Positions 26,308 to 36,319 of a DNA stretch of 64,000 nt are shown piece by piece. The notes below the pieces were generated by a model. That model had not been told where the DNA came from. It did not search any database and worked only from the letters and a program-made list of their open reading frames with translations. The stretch spans positions 1 to 64,000 of the forward strand of contig NZ_SWDE01000002.1 in NCBI RefSeq assembly GCF_013337185.1, given 5' to 3'. Within the stretch, counting starts at the first letter, position 1. Each line of letters begins with the position of its first letter. The translations under genes were made by a program, and so were the position numbers. This DNA comes from Serratia proteamaculans (lineage in GTDB: Bacteria; Pseudomonadota; Gammaproteobacteria; Enterobacterales; Enterobacteriaceae).

Positions 26308-26320
26308 GCACGCTACCGCC
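26308..26320 (-). promoter_or_regulatory. ops (JUMPstart) element for RfaH
   Basis: The minus strand reads GGCGGTAGCGTGC, identical to the core ops element that pauses RNA polymerase and recruits RfaH. It lies 19 bases before the first EPS ORF and within the expected leader. RfaH-controlled LPS, capsule and haemolysin operons carry the same sequence. The promoter should lie within 26330-26469. Confidence 0.85.
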
Positions 26321-26469
26321 CTTGAGTTACAGCTCCCAATGCGCTATTAACAAAAATAAAATTGATATTGCCAGGATATAAGTCAGCATGAGTTAATCCT
26401 GTGAAATACAGATTTATCCGCTTGTCAGCAGAAAAGAATAAAAACCCTTAGCGTTGAATAAAGGTATCT

Positions 26470-27426
26470 CTAGGAAAACTCGTGCTTAATCGTTTTTTCG
26501 ATCGCCAAATTAAGATCGACCGGCGCCACGAAATCATTTTGCACATTGCTTTTAAATTGCGTTCTGGCGCAGAATTTTTGCACCCGCACTCGGCTAATTG
26601 GAAATTTACGGTGACTTATTTTGCTCACCACATCCAAGGCCGTTGCGCCGCAGAGACCAAATAAATAGGGAATGCGAATAGTCTTATTACTTTTTCCTAA
26701 TGAAGAAGAAATAACGTCGACCAGTTGATTCATGGTGAAGTCAGGTTTATCAACATAATTACTGACCTGATAGGTTGCCTGCTGGTCCAACGCATGCTCC
26801 AGTCTGGCGGCAATATTTTCCACATAAGCCATGGACTTCATATTATTGCCACTGCCGATCATTACAAAACGGCCGCTGGCGATTTGTCGGAACAGGTTAT
26901 AGACGTTGCCGCGATTATTTTCACCAAACACCACCGTTGGGCGGATGATGGTTAATTTGTTGCTGCCATCCGCTTTGCGCCAGGCTTCGTAAACATACTC
27001 TGCCTCCAGCTTGGATTTGCCGTAATGGTTAAAGGGTTCGAAAAGCCCTTCCTCGCCGGTTTCCTGAGTCACGAAGCCGTAAACCGCCACCGAGGAGGTA
27101 AAGATGATTTGTTTGATATTCAGCGCCGAGGCCGTCATGCAAACATTGCGCGCACCATCAACGTTAACCTGATAATACAGAGAGATAGGATCGACGTTAT
27201 CCTGATGCTCGGCCGCAAGGTTAATCACGGCGTCACAACCTGCCAGCGCCTGCCGCAGGGTTTCTGGCTGGGTTACATCGCCAAACTGATAGAGTTCAGG
27301 AAAATGTTCACTCGGCTTTTTATCCACGATGATCAACACCAGGTCGTCACGCGCACTCAGTCGTTTAACCAAACGCGTCCCGATAAAGCCGGAACCCCCG
27401 ATGATAGCTACTTTACGCTTATCCAT
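26470..27426 (-). CDS. NAD-dependent sugar epimerase/dehydratase (extended SDR)
   Basis: 318 residues. The N-terminal VAIIGGSGFIGTRLVKRL is the NAD(P)-binding glycine motif, and FTSSVAVYG with NHYGKSKLEAE gives the catalytic Tyr-x3-Lys. It belongs with GalE/RmlD-type nucleotide-sugar epimerases or dehydratases; the substrate is not clear. It is transcribed in the same direction as the EPS operon but separated by the promoter and ops region, so it is probably its own unit. It likely supplies a sugar donor. Its DNA is AT-richer than the nar genes. Confidence 0.85.
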   Translation of the reverse strand: MDKRKVAIIGGSGFIGTRLVKRLSARDDLVLIIVDKKPSEHFPELYQFGDVTQPETLRQALAGCDAVINLAAEHQDNVDPISLYYQVNVDGARNVCMTASALNIKQIIFTSSVAVYGFVTQETGEEGLFEPFNHYGKSKLEAEYVYEAWRKADGSNKLTIIRPTVVFGENNRGNVYNLFRQIASGRFVMIGSGNNMKSMAYVENIAARLEHALDQQATYQVSNYVDKPDFTMNQLVDVISSSLGKSNKTIRIPYLFGLCGATALDVVSKISHRKFPISRVRVQKFCARTQFKSNVQNDFVAPVDLNLAIEKTIKHEFS

Positions 27427-27607
27427 AATTTGTCACTCAATCCGGTTTCCCATTATTCCCTACCGCACCATGAGGCAGGACGCTAATTGGCGTTAGAACA
27501 TGGAAACCAGACTGGACAAAACAGACCGGGCTTTCAAATAACAAATAATGAAATAAAAATATTAGCCGAATGTAAAATTATCGATAAAGGTGAAATATCA
27601 TCTGATG

Positions 27608-28507
27608 CTAATTTTTAACATCGTAAGCAACTTGATATTCCATGGTTTTACCCGGCAATATAAGATTAATCTTACCCACTCCCTGTGCGTCCGAAGTATC
27701 GTATTTCACCGGCTGTTTAAACTTCCCCTGCTTGGGGTCAACGCACTCAATGGTCGCCTGCTCCAGGTTTTCACCCTGATACAGGCAAAGCAAGCTTTGC
27801 GGCCCCTTGGCCAAAGGATTGTTCAGCGTCAGAGTGAGTACCACGCGGGTATTGTTTTGAATATCATTGATAATTGGCGGGCGAGTTTGGTTCCCCAGTA
27901 CGTATGAGAAATGTGAAATAACCAGCAATGACACAAATACCGACAGGTATTTCACTACTCTGATGGCCGGAACTGAGAAAAGACCGGCTGAAACCGGAAC
28001 CTTGTTTCTTATTGTCGTATTTTTTATCGGCGCTGGCGTGACAGACGAAGAAACCGGAGCAATAACCTCCTCCGGCTGTTCTATTTCTTCAGTAAGAATT
28101 TCATCATCTTTATTGTCACTTTCAGAAAGTTCCGCTTGAATATCTTTATTGGCATCACTTTCGATATTCCATAATTCATCGGCGACGTATTCATCCTCTT
28201 CAGAAATAAAGTGAAAAACAGCCTTATTTTCCACCTTATAACCCAGGCGAGGAATGGTTCTGATAAGTGTATGCTCCGCATCACCTATTTTTTGACGAAT
28301 AGATTTAATTGTTTGATTTATCGTTGAATCTGAACAGTAAGTTCCTTTCCAAATGTTTTCTATAATTTCCGTACGGCTAACCAGTTCTGGGGATCTGGCG
28401 ACAAGAAGGGAAAGTATCTGATACTCCTTCCAACGTAGGCGAAATTTTTCCCTGGACGGTGTCAGAACATCTAGATTCCTAATCTTTATTCTTTTATCAA
28501 GATTCAC
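27608..28507 (-). CDS. Membrane-anchored ToxR/CadC-type transcriptional regulator
   Basis: About 299 residues from GTG 28507 (AAGGA upstream); GTG 28540 is the longer option. Residues about 10-95 form an OmpR-like winged helix (RLRWKEYQILSLLVARSPEL, SDSTINQTIKSIRQKIGD, IRTIPRLGYKVE). An acidic, low-complexity linker follows, then one membrane helix (VVKYLSVFVSLLVISHFSYVLG) and a periplasmic domain with two Cys. ToxR-like proteins sense conditions in the periplasm and bind DNA from the membrane. Its place next to the EPS genes suggests local control, but this is inference. It is AT-rich, so possibly acquired. Confidence 0.82.
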   Translation of the reverse strand: MNLDKRIKIRNLDVLTPSREKFRLRWKEYQILSLLVARSPELVSRTEIIENIWKGTYCSDSTINQTIKSIRQKIGDAEHTLIRTIPRLGYKVENKAVFHFISEEDEYVADELWNIESDANKDIQAELSESDNKDDEILTEEIEQPEEVIAPVSSSVTPAPIKNTTIRNKVPVSAGLFSVPAIRVVKYLSVFVSLLVISHFSYVLGNQTRPPIINDIQNNTRVVLTLTLNNPLAKGPQSLLCLYQGENLEQATIECVDPKQGKFKQPVKYDTSDAQGVGKINLILPGKTMEYQVAYDVKN

Positions 28508-29240
28508 TTTTAATTTCCTTAGCGTGCCTGTCCTGCACACTTTGTATAGAAATATGAAAAAATGTTCAAGAAATTAAATGTAAACTCAACAGGTTGCATT
28601 CATCAGATATTTATTTTTATAAAAATTTACTGATTTCATTTTTTACATACCTCCTTAAATGGAGATTATGATTCTTTGAATGTCTTTATTTCCCTGTTGG
28701 AAACATGGTTTCTTATCATGTTTACCGGCAATAAAATACATATAACAATCTGTTTTTAAATGAAAAACACAAAAATGTTATAAATTTGTTAGTTAAGTGA
28801 AATTGTGAAATTTCATCCTGCCAGTGAAGGATATCACCTGTTTTTCCACCTAATCCGATTGCCAGATAGCCTACAAAAAGCCTGTCAAAACAGAATGAGA
28901 GTTATCTGATTTAATCCTTCGCAGAACACCAGGTTAAAATATAGCACCAAATACAAAGGCCCCTTGTTAACTTGATGGGATAATTCTCGAAAAACGGAAA
29001 AACCAAAATTTATTACCAGGCAGCGCGTCATACACAGTGCTTTATTTTCGTAAAAAATTCGACTGAAAAATGAAAAATAACCAACAGGAATAATTCGCCT
29101 GGCGAAAGCGGGAAATCACAGTTTGAGAGAGACGCTTATAAACAAAGGGAAAAATGGCGAGCGGTAATAAGAATATTACCTAAAGCGACAGGGATTTCAC
29201 TGAGGGAGTAAAACTTCACAGGGTAAAGCAGGGAAATAGC
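28508..29240. other. AT-rich intergenic region with no gene seen
   Basis: More than 700 bases between the ToxR-like gene and the narK terminator with no credible ORF. It is strikingly AT-rich, with runs such as AAAAATTTACTGATTTC, which is typical of H-NS-bound DNA. It must hold the promoter of the regulator and probably marks the edge of the inserted EPS segment. No att-like direct repeat was found by eye. Confidence 0.5.
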
Positions 29241-29260
29241 TCCTCCCCTGCCGGGGAGGA
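29241..29260 (-). terminator. narK terminator hairpin
   Basis: TCCTCCCC (29241-29248) and GGGGAGGA (29253-29260) form a perfect 8-bp stem with a 4-base loop, 17 bases after the narK stop. The minus-strand tail (GCTATTTCC) is a weak U-tract. Confidence 0.6.
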
Positions 29261-29276
29261 ACTGGGGACATGTGAA

Positions 29277-30665
29277 CTATTTTTTACGGCCGTAGACGAC
29301 CCAGGTGACCAGCACACAGACCACGTAGAACACCAGGAAGATTTTCATCGCCCCCGCCGGTGAGCCGGTCAACGCCAGGGAAGTGCCGAAGGCTTTCGGA
29401 ATAAAGAATCCGCCGGCGGCCCCAATCGCCGAGATGAACCCCAGGGCTGCCGCGGAATCGGTAACCGCTTCGCGTTGAGCGCTTTCGTCACTGCCGCCGC
29501 TGGCCTTAACCCGATCTACGGTAATTTTACGGAAGATCACGGCAATCATCTGAAAGGTAGAGCCACTGCCCAATCCAGCCGTGAGGAACAGCAGCATAAA
29601 GACGCTATAAAATGCGATAAACGAGCCCGTATGCCCTGCCCCCGGTAAAGTCAGGAACAGCAAGGCAGCAAACACGGCCATCAGCACAAAGTTAATCAGC
29701 GTGACGCGAATGCCACCGAAGCGATCGGACAGCGCCCCGCCCACCGGCCGTGCCAGAGCACCGAGGAATGGACCAAAGAAGGCATAATGCAAAATCACCA
29801 CGTCCGGGAACTGGGTTTTGGACAACATGGCAAAACCGGCGGAAAAACCGATAAAGGAACCAAAGGTGGCGAGGTACAGCAGGCTCAACACCCAAAGGTG
29901 ACCGCGTTTCAATACCGGCAGTTGCTGACGCAGCGACGCTTTAGAAGCCGCCAGATCGTTCATACCGAACCAGGCCGCCAGCGTACCGACCAGCAGGAAG
30001 GGTACCCAAATCCAGGCGGCGTTCTCCAGCCACAGTGAACTGCCGTCAGCCTGTACCTGACCGGTCCCCCCAAAGGCGCCAAAGATGGCAACAGAGATAG
30101 CCAGTGGGGCCACCAATTGCATCACGCTAACGCCCAGGTTGCCCAGGCCACCATTCAGGCCCAGCGCACCGCCCTGTCTGGCCTTTGGGAAGAAGAAGCT
30201 GATATTGGCCATGCTGGAGGCAAAGTTGGCCCCGGCAAAACCACACAGCAAAGAGATAATCACAAACACGCTATAGGGCGTGCTGGCGTCCTGCACCGCA
30301 AACCCCAACCACAGGCAGGGTACCAGCAGCAGGCAGGTGCTGATCGCCGTCCAGCGACGGCCGCCGAACATCGGGATCACAAAGGAATAAGGCACACGCA
30401 GGATAGCGCCTGAAACGGAAGGTAATGCGGTGAGCATAAACAGCTGATCGGTGGTGAAATTAAAGCCAACCTTATTCAAATTGACCGCGACCGCGCTAAA
30501 CAGCATCCAGACGCAGAAAGCCAATAGCAGGCAGGGAATGGAGATCCACAGGTTGCGGTTGGCAATGCGTTGGCCGCGTTGTTGCCAGAATGCGGCATCC
30601 TCAGGTTGCCAGTCCTGAATAACCGCGCCTGTTTGTTTTGATAATGACGTTGCAGATTGCGACAT
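29277..30665 (-). CDS. narK: Nitrate/nitrite transporter
   Basis: 462 residues from ATG 30665 (GAGG upstream). It is a major-facilitator protein with 12 helices, very close to E. coli NarK: AFWQQRGQRIANRNLWIS, FNFTTDQLFMLTALPSVSGA, and the nitrate signature motifs around GFAGANFASSMANISFFFP and GLGSGSTFQM. It exchanges nitrate for nitrite across the inner membrane. In E. coli narK sits directly upstream of narGHJI; here the two are separated by the EPS locus but still point the same way. Confidence 0.96.
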   Translation of the reverse strand: MSQSATSLSKQTGAVIQDWQPEDAAFWQQRGQRIANRNLWISIPCLLLAFCVWMLFSAVAVNLNKVGFNFTTDQLFMLTALPSVSGAILRVPYSFVIPMFGGRRWTAISTCLLLVPCLWLGFAVQDASTPYSVFVIISLLCGFAGANFASSMANISFFFPKARQGGALGLNGGLGNLGVSVMQLVAPLAISVAIFGAFGGTGQVQADGSSLWLENAAWIWVPFLLVGTLAAWFGMNDLAASKASLRQQLPVLKRGHLWVLSLLYLATFGSFIGFSAGFAMLSKTQFPDVVILHYAFFGPFLGALARPVGGALSDRFGGIRVTLINFVLMAVFAALLFLTLPGAGHTGSFIAFYSVFMLLFLTAGLGSGSTFQMIAVIFRKITVDRVKASGGSDESAQREAVTDSAAALGFISAIGAAGGFFIPKAFGTSLALTGSPAGAMKIFLVFYVVCVLVTWVVYGRKK

Positions 30666-30726
30666 AAAAACCTCAGACACAGGATGATAACTTCGCTCAC
30701 CCTAGGCGGCCACCCCTGCGGCAAAG

Positions 30727-30740
30727 TTGATGTAAATCAA
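30727..30740. promoter_or_regulatory. FNR box in the narK/narX divergent region
   Basis: TTGATGTAAATCAA matches the FNR consensus perfectly and lies about 68 bp upstream of the narK ATG on the minus strand, so it should activate narK without oxygen. It is also about 295 bp upstream of narX. NarL heptamers are expected nearby, but only partial matches (for example TACTCAA at about 30839) were seen. Confidence 0.85.
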
Positions 30741-31027
30741 CCCGGATGCAGGTAGCCAACGGCCCGAAAAGCCCCGCCATCCCTTTATGAGTAACTCTCC
30801 GCATAGATTTAAAATCATGGAAATCAACCTATTGGCTATTACTCAACGCCGCTGTCAGCAGCAGGCAAGGCAGACGGGAAACTAGTGGGTACTTCGTTAG
30901 AGGTATGGGGTTATCGCCGGGTATGATGAAAAATAACGCTGAATCGTTACCACACCCGCTGATACCACCTGCGCTTGTCCTCTGGTTACCAGCCGTATCT
31001 TGCTCTGCCGTCGGGGATCCGAAACCT

Positions 31028-32812
31028 ATGAAACGCCTGTTAGCACCGCTTTCCATCGTGAACCAGGTGGCCGTCCTGATGTTGCTGCTGGGGGTACTGG
31101 GCGTGGCCGGTATGAGTATTTCCGCCTGGATGTCGCAAAGCATTCAGGGCAATGCACATGCCATCAACAAAGCCGGTTCGCTGCGAATGCAAAGTTATCG
31201 CCTGCTGGCTCAGGTGCCATTGAATGCACACAGCGAAGCGCTGATCCGCGAGCTGGATCAGGATGCCAACAGCCCCGATCTGCAGCGTTCAGTGACGCAA
31301 GAACAACTGAGCGAACAGTTTCAGGCGCTGAATAATTACTGGCAAGAAACCCTGCTGCCAAGGTTGCGGGCGGCACAGCAACCGGCGGACGCCACCCCGC
31401 AGGTGGTACATTTTGTTTCCCTGCTCGATACGCTGGTCTCGGATATCGACCACCATACCGAACGTCGGCTGCTGACGGTGACGCTGGTGCAGGCGGTGTT
31501 TATCGCGCTGACGCTGCTGCTGCTGGTGGGGACTATCTGTTACCTGCGCCGTCGTCTGCTGCATCCGTGGCGTCAATTGGTGGCGATGGCGCTGTCAGCG
31601 GGTCGCGGCGATTTCAGCCGCCGTTTTGCCCAGCGTGGCCATCAGGATGAAATGGCCTCACTCGGCGGTGCGTTAAACACCATGTCCGACGAACTGGCCA
31701 CTATGTACAACGGGCTGGAGCAACGGGTGGCAGAAAAAACCGCCGATCTGCAGCAAAAGAATCAGGTGCTGAGCTTTTTATATCGTTCCAGTCGCCAGTT
31801 GCATGCCAATGAGCCCTTGTGCAGCCGCCTGACACCGATCCTCAATCAGTTGCAAACCCTGACGCCACTGCGCGCCATCCAGGTACGGCTGTACGAAAAC
31901 AACAGTCAGGAGCAATTTGTCCAGCTGTGCGGCAACCAGCCGCTGCGGCCGGAATATTGCAATAACCCGGTGTGCAGCGCCTGCCTGAGCGATGACGATC
32001 AGCAGCAAGCCGATCACCCTTCGCTGAGCTGGAGTCTGAGTGACAAGCTGGGCGATTACGGGGTGATTGTCGCGCAACATGCACCGCAGCGCCCGCTGAA
32101 TGACGAGCATCGACAATTGATGAGTACCCTGGTCGAACAGTTGACCAGCGTGCTGGCAATTGAACGCCAGGTGGATCATCAACAGCAGTTGATGCTGATG
32201 GAAGAGCGCGCAGCGATAGCGCGTGAACTGCATGACTCCATCGCCCAGTCATTGTCGTGCCTGAAGATGCAAACCAGTTGCCTGCAAATGCAGGGGGCTG
32301 AGCTTTCACCCGCCAACCTGGCGCTGGTACAACAGATGCGCGAAGAGTTAAACATCGCCTACCGCCAGCTGCGTGAACTCTTGACCACCTTCCGTCTGCG
32401 GCTGACGGAGCCGGGACTGCTGGCCGCCTTGCAGTCGACGGTGCAGGAGTTTAACCAACGGCTCGGCATCGCCATCCACCTCGACTATCAGTTAACGCCG
32501 CGTACGGTGCCCGCTTATCAGGCCATCCACCTGTTGCAGATTGCCCGCGAGGCGTTAAGCAACATCAACAAACATGCCCAGGCCAGCCAGGTGAGCATTC
32601 AGGTAGTCAATCAACGAGGCGAGGTCACCCTGAGCGTCTGCGATAACGGCTGCGGATTGCCGGAAGAGACCGATCGCCCTGACCACTACGGCCTGATCAT
32701 CATGCGCGATCGCGCCAAAAGCCTGCACGGCCACTGCGAGATTTTACCCCGCAGCGGCGGCGGCACTGAGATCCGGGTGATCTTTAAACCGGACAACCAC
32801 GCCATCGACTAA
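31028..32812 (+). CDS. narX: Nitrate/nitrite sensor histidine kinase
   Basis: 594 residues from ATG 31028 ([16 protein letters not shown]); the longer in-frame starts upstream have no family support. It has two membrane helices around a periplasmic nitrate sensor that includes the P-box [18 protein letters not shown], then a HAMP domain, a Cys-containing central module and a HPK7-type kinase: [18 protein letters not shown] (phospho-His), [18 protein letters not shown] (N box) and DNGCGLP (G box). It phosphorylates NarL when nitrate is present. The gene ends 11 bases before narL. Confidence 0.96.
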   Translation: MKRLLAPLSIVNQVAVLMLLLGVLGVAGMSISAWMSQSIQGNAHAINKAGSLRMQSYRLLAQVPLNAHSEALIRELDQDANSPDLQRSVTQEQLSEQFQALNNYWQETLLPRLRAAQQPADATPQVVHFVSLLDTLVSDIDHHTERRLLTVTLVQAVFIALTLLLLVGTICYLRRRLLHPWRQLVAMALSAGRGDFSRRFAQRGHQDEMASLGGALNTMSDELATMYNGLEQRVAEKTADLQQKNQVLSFLYRSSRQLHANEPLCSRLTPILNQLQTLTPLRAIQVRLYENNSQEQFVQLCGNQPLRPEYCNNPVCSACLSDDDQQQADHPSLSWSLSDKLGDYGVIVAQHAPQRPLNDEHRQLMSTLVEQLTSVLAIERQVDHQQQLMLMEERAAIARELHDSIAQSLSCLKMQTSCLQMQGAELSPANLALVQQMREELNIAYRQLRELLTTFRLRLTEPGLLAALQSTVQEFNQRLGIAIHLDYQLTPRTVPAYQAIHLLQIAREALSNINKHAQASQVSIQVVNQRGEVTLSVCDNGCGLPEETDRPDHYGLIIMRDRAKSLHGHCEILPRSGGGTEIRVIFKPDNHAID

Positions 32813-32823
32813 TGGGAGAAACC

Positions 32824-33474
32824 ATGACCACCGAAACTGCCGCCACTATTTTACTTATTGATGACCACCCGATGCTGCGCAATGGCGTAAAACAGCTCAT
32901 CGCCATGGACCCACGCCTGCAGGTGATCGCTGAAGCCGGCAGCGGTGAACAGGGTGTCACGCTGGCCGAAGAGCATGATCCGGATCTGATCCTGCTTGAT
33001 CTGAACATGCCGGGGATCAATGGCCTGGAGACGCTGGATCGCCTGCGTATGACCGCTCTCTCTGGGCGCATCGTGGTGTTTAGCGTGTCGAATCACGAAG
33101 ATGACGTAGTCAGCGCGCTAAAACGCGGTGCTGACGGTTATCTGCTGAAGGATATGGAACCAGAGGAACTGCTGAAGGCGCTGCATCAGGCCGCAGCGGG
33201 GCAGATGGTGTTAAGCGAGGCATTGACGCCGATCCTGGCGGCCAGCCTGCGTGAGAACCGCCCCAGCGCCGAACGCGATATCCAGCAGTTGACGCCACGT
33301 GAGCGCGACATTCTCAAGCTGATCGCCCAGGGTCTGCCGAACAAGATGATCGCCCGCAAGCTGACCATCACCGAAAGCACCGTCAAGGTGCACGTCAAAC
33401 ACCTGTTGAAAAAAATGAAGCTGAAATCCCGCGTTGAGGCCGCCGTCTGGGTGCTGCAGGGAAAAAACGGTTAA
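32824..33474 (+). CDS. narL: Nitrate-responsive two-component response regulator
   Basis: 216 residues from ATG 32824 (GGAGAAACC upstream). Receiver domain 1-125 with phospho-Asp59 in [13 protein letters not shown] and Lys in [10 protein letters not shown]-terminal Ger[24 protein letters not shown] ... [20 protein letters not shown]. It activates narG and narK and represses other anaerobic operons when nitrate is available. Its stop codon shares bases with that of the convergent ychO gene. Confidence 0.97.
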   Translation: MTTETAATILLIDDHPMLRNGVKQLIAMDPRLQVIAEAGSGEQGVTLAEEHDPDLILLDLNMPGINGLETLDRLRMTALSGRIVVFSVSNHEDDVVSALKRGADGYLLKDMEPEELLKALHQAAAGQMVLSEALTPILAASLRENRPSAERDIQQLTPRERDILKLIAQGLPNKMIARKLTITESTVKVHVKHLLKKMKLKSRVEAAVWVLQGKNG

Positions 33475-34964
33475 TCACTGCCGTTTAACGGTCCGGTTTC
33501 TGCCGGAATGGTCGGTGGTTGCAGTATTTTCGCCGGTGGCAGTCCTTGGTCAGCTTCAGAAGAGGCCGTCAGCGGCGGCGTCACCTGCAGCTGGATCCAG
33601 TTAGAGGTCACCAACTGTTGTTTATCGTCTTCCAGCGTCACCGACAGGCGGTAGCGGTTGGCGGCATCGGGTGAGTCGTCCCATTGCGGCACAATCAGGC
33701 TCCAGCCGTGCGGGTCATTACTGTTTTGCGACGGCGTCAGGCTTAGTGCCTGGGTATCCCCCTGCCAACTGACCCGGGTAATTTTGTTGGTGGTTTTGAT
33801 TTCCAGCACCAGCGGCAAGGTTTCCCCCGGTTGCAGGCGCCAGGGCGGCGTAGCCAGGAACACTTGCAGGGTTTTGCGCTGCTTAAACGCCATTACCGGC
33901 ACATTTTTCCGTTCGATGTTGTCATAACGGCTGCCACGCAGCGACTTGGCCTGAGCGACATATTCCGGCGAAATTTGCTTCACTAGTGGTACGCCAAGCC
34001 GATAACTTAACGCCAGCTCGACCTGATCCTGACTGACCCCGCCTTCTCCCATCTTGTGCAGCGCTTTCACCGTCACCAGAGGGACCGGAGTGTAATTTAC
34101 CCCGAGTTGCATGGCACGCGGGTCATTTTGCTTTTTGCCGCTACCAAACAGATCGACGTTCTCACCCCAGTACTGTTCATAGCTAAGCGAGCCGCCAATC
34201 TGGCGGTAAAACGGCAGATAACCCTGAGTGGTGATGTCATACCCGCTCGCCGGACGGCTGAGGAACTGGGCGTTATCCTTCTGTTGCGCCAGCGCCGACA
34301 GCGGATAGTAATAGTTGGCGGAAAAACGCAGATAATCGCCCCAGGCTTCGGCCCCCAGGCTGGCTCGGTTATGCTGACGCGCAAAATCGCTGTCGAGCAC
34401 CGTGTTATACCCCAGCAACCAATCGCCGGCGACCCAACGCTGGCCGAGGCCAAAGTTGCCCAGCGAACCCTGGGTTTGCTGCAACAGGCCGATCTGACTG
34501 TAGGTCAGCAAGCCGTTAACATCATACAGCGGGCTGAACAGCTGGCCGCTACTGCCGGAAAAATCCCCCTGGTCGGACATCACCAGCGACAGTTTGGCGT
34601 TACCCAATGGTGAAAGCAATTCCTGGGCCTGCTGTTGCAACACGCTGCTGGCTTGCCCCACGGCATAGCTCTCGGCGCGGGTGCGCACCTGTTGGCTGGA
34701 AACGTTATTCAGGTTACGTTCACCCAGTTGTTTGGCCATGGTGGCCCACTCTTTTTCGCGCTCCGCGTCACTCGACGCACTGCCGCCCAGTTCCGGCAAA
34801 TCGTTGGCCGGTTGATGAGCCACAGAGTCCGGTGCGGGTGGTGATTCGGCGTAGGCGGGCAACGCGCCACACAACCACGCCAACCCTATAACCGGTAAAT
34901 AACCCGCGGCAAAAGGCACAACTTTTTTCAATCGGTAACGCGTTTTACGAATAACGTCTGTCAT
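33471..34964 (-). CDS. ychO: Invasin/intimin-type inverse autotransporter beta-domain protein YchO
   Basis: 497 residues from ATG 34964. Signal peptide [22 protein letters not shown] linker precedes an inverse-autotransporter barrel: [79 protein letters not shown]. Only one short Ig-like stretch follows (about 390-480), so it lacks the long adhesive arm of intimin. E. coli ychO has the same convergent position next to narL. The function is not settled; a role in adhesion or biofilm is possible. The two genes overlap by four bases (TTAA). Confidence 0.85.
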   Translation of the reverse strand: MTDVIRKTRYRLKKVVPFAAGYLPVIGLAWLCGALPAYAESPPAPDSVAHQPANDLPELGGSASSDAEREKEWATMAKQLGERNLNNVSSQQVRTRAESYAVGQASSVLQQQAQELLSPLGNAKLSLVMSDQGDFSGSSGQLFSPLYDVNGLLTYSQIGLLQQTQGSLGNFGLGQRWVAGDWLLGYNTVLDSDFARQHNRASLGAEAWGDYLRFSANYYYPLSALAQQKDNAQFLSRPASGYDITTQGYLPFYRQIGGSLSYEQYWGENVDLFGSGKKQNDPRAMQLGVNYTPVPLVTVKALHKMGEGGVSQDQVELALSYRLGVPLVKQISPEYVAQAKSLRGSRYDNIERKNVPVMAFKQRKTLQVFLATPPWRLQPGETLPLVLEIKTTNKITRVSWQGDTQALSLTPSQNSNDPHGWSLIVPQWDDSPDAANRYRLSVTLEDDKQQLVTSNWIQLQVTPPLTASSEADQGLPPAKILQPPTIPAETGPLNGSD

Positions 34965-35484
34965 TACAGCGTCGCCGCCCCTTGATCCTGAGGGTTGGCA
35001 AATAGACCTTTTCTTGCTGCCATCACTCCAGACGACAGAACACCCAAGCTTTGCACAGTCTGACATTTTCACCCTTACGGGCAGATGTCCGCCAAACTGC
35101 ATCATGAACCTTAAAGTCTAATGGGTTTCTCATCAGAAACAATCGGATAAACCTCATTCGGCATAGTGACAACGTAACACTAAACCCAATTATTTCAGCC
35201 GGAGACGTGGCGACCAGAGCAACGCTGAAACTCTTGCGTCTGAAACGAAAATTCACTTTATTTCATCGCTGATTTTGCCGAAAAAAACCGCACATTAAAA
35301 TTCACCAAGAAATTAATCTATTGATTATGCGTAGCAATTCGCAATTTCAGCGTATTTCACCTGGCATTTAACAACATCTTGCGCCCCCCTGCGCAATACC
35401 GATAATCGATAAGTCATTCGCTCTGCGTGAAAGCCATTTTGCCGCTATGTTGAACGCTAATTTCACGCCAGCAGGGACGTTTTT
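34965..35484. other. Intergenic region upstream of ychO and the prepilin peptidase
   Basis: About 520 bases without a credible gene, AT-rich from 35230 to 35460. It should hold the divergent promoters of both neighbours. No clear operator was recognised. Confidence 0.5.
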
Positions 35485-36186
35485 ATGTTCGATAATCCCC
35501 AGATCGATTTCTGGTTTCGCGGACTGTTTGTCCCGGCCATGTTGCTGCCCGCCACCCTCGCCACCCGCCTGATTGACTCCCTGTCGCCAGGCTTGACACA
35601 GCCTTCACTACTTAAGGCACGTACGGTGATATTGATTGCCGTCGGTGCCGGGCTGGCAGCCCTGCCTTTCTCTATTCCACTGATGCAACGGCTATTGCTG
35701 CTGCCGGTAGCGACAATATTGCTGGCGCTGGCACTCATTGACTGGCAACAGCGGCTATTGCCGGATTGTCTGACGCAGCCGCTGCTTTGGGCCGGGCTGT
35801 TGGTCAATCAACAAGGCTATTTTGTTTCGCTGACCGAGGCGGTGACCGGGGCCAGCGCCGGTTATCTTTCGCTGTGGTTGCTCAATGCGGTCTATCGCCG
35901 CAGGCGGAAAACGGACGGTATTGGTCAGGGGGATTTTAAACTGTTGGCGGCGCTGGGTGCCTGGACCGGCTGGGCCGCGCTGCCGATGCTGGTCACCGGT
36001 GCTGCGATTGCAGGACTGTGCGCTTCGGCAATGGCCGGTTTACTGCACAAATCCGGCAGGCAGGATACGCTGCCCTTTGGCCTTTATCTGGCGCTATCCG
36101 GCTGGCTGGTTCTGCTGTTGACCGCCGATATTGGCATTTCACCCTTCAGTGGAGAAATCACACCATTTCACATTATTTCACCCTGA
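35485..36186 (+). CDS. Prepilin peptidase-like aspartic membrane protease lacking the N-terminal methylase domain
   Basis: 233 residues, about eight hydrophobic segments. Two catalytic Asp motifs of family A24 are visible: ALIDWQQRLLPD near residue 90 and GIGQGDFKLLAALGAWTGW near residue 150. The usual N-terminal CxxC methyltransferase domain is absent, which makes it like HopD-type short enzymes. No type IV pilin or type II secretion genes are in the window, so its substrate must be encoded elsewhere or the gene is an orphan. Confidence 0.82.
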   Translation: MFDNPQIDFWFRGLFVPAMLLPATLATRLIDSLSPGLTQPSLLKARTVILIAVGAGLAALPFSIPLMQRLLLLPVATILLALALIDWQQRLLPDCLTQPLLWAGLLVNQQGYFVSLTEAVTGASAGYLSLWLLNAVYRRRRKTDGIGQGDFKLLAALGAWTGWAALPMLVTGAAIAGLCASAMAGLLHKSGRQDTLPFGLYLALSGWLVLLLTADIGISPFSGEITPFHIISP

Positions 36187-36319
36187 TGCCGACTGGCCCG
36201 GCCGTTATGTCGCTGTTATAGCCTACTGATGGCGTAGCTGTTATGGCGCCTCTCCGCCTGCGGCACTATGCTTTGCCCAAGGCAAAACGGGGTTTACCCA
36301 AATCAACACAGGAGGTTGT

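Noticed and set aside
30905-31027. N-terminal extension of NarX
   Set aside because: The family start [16 protein letters not shown] lies at 31028; the extra codons overlap the promoter region and have no conservation signal.
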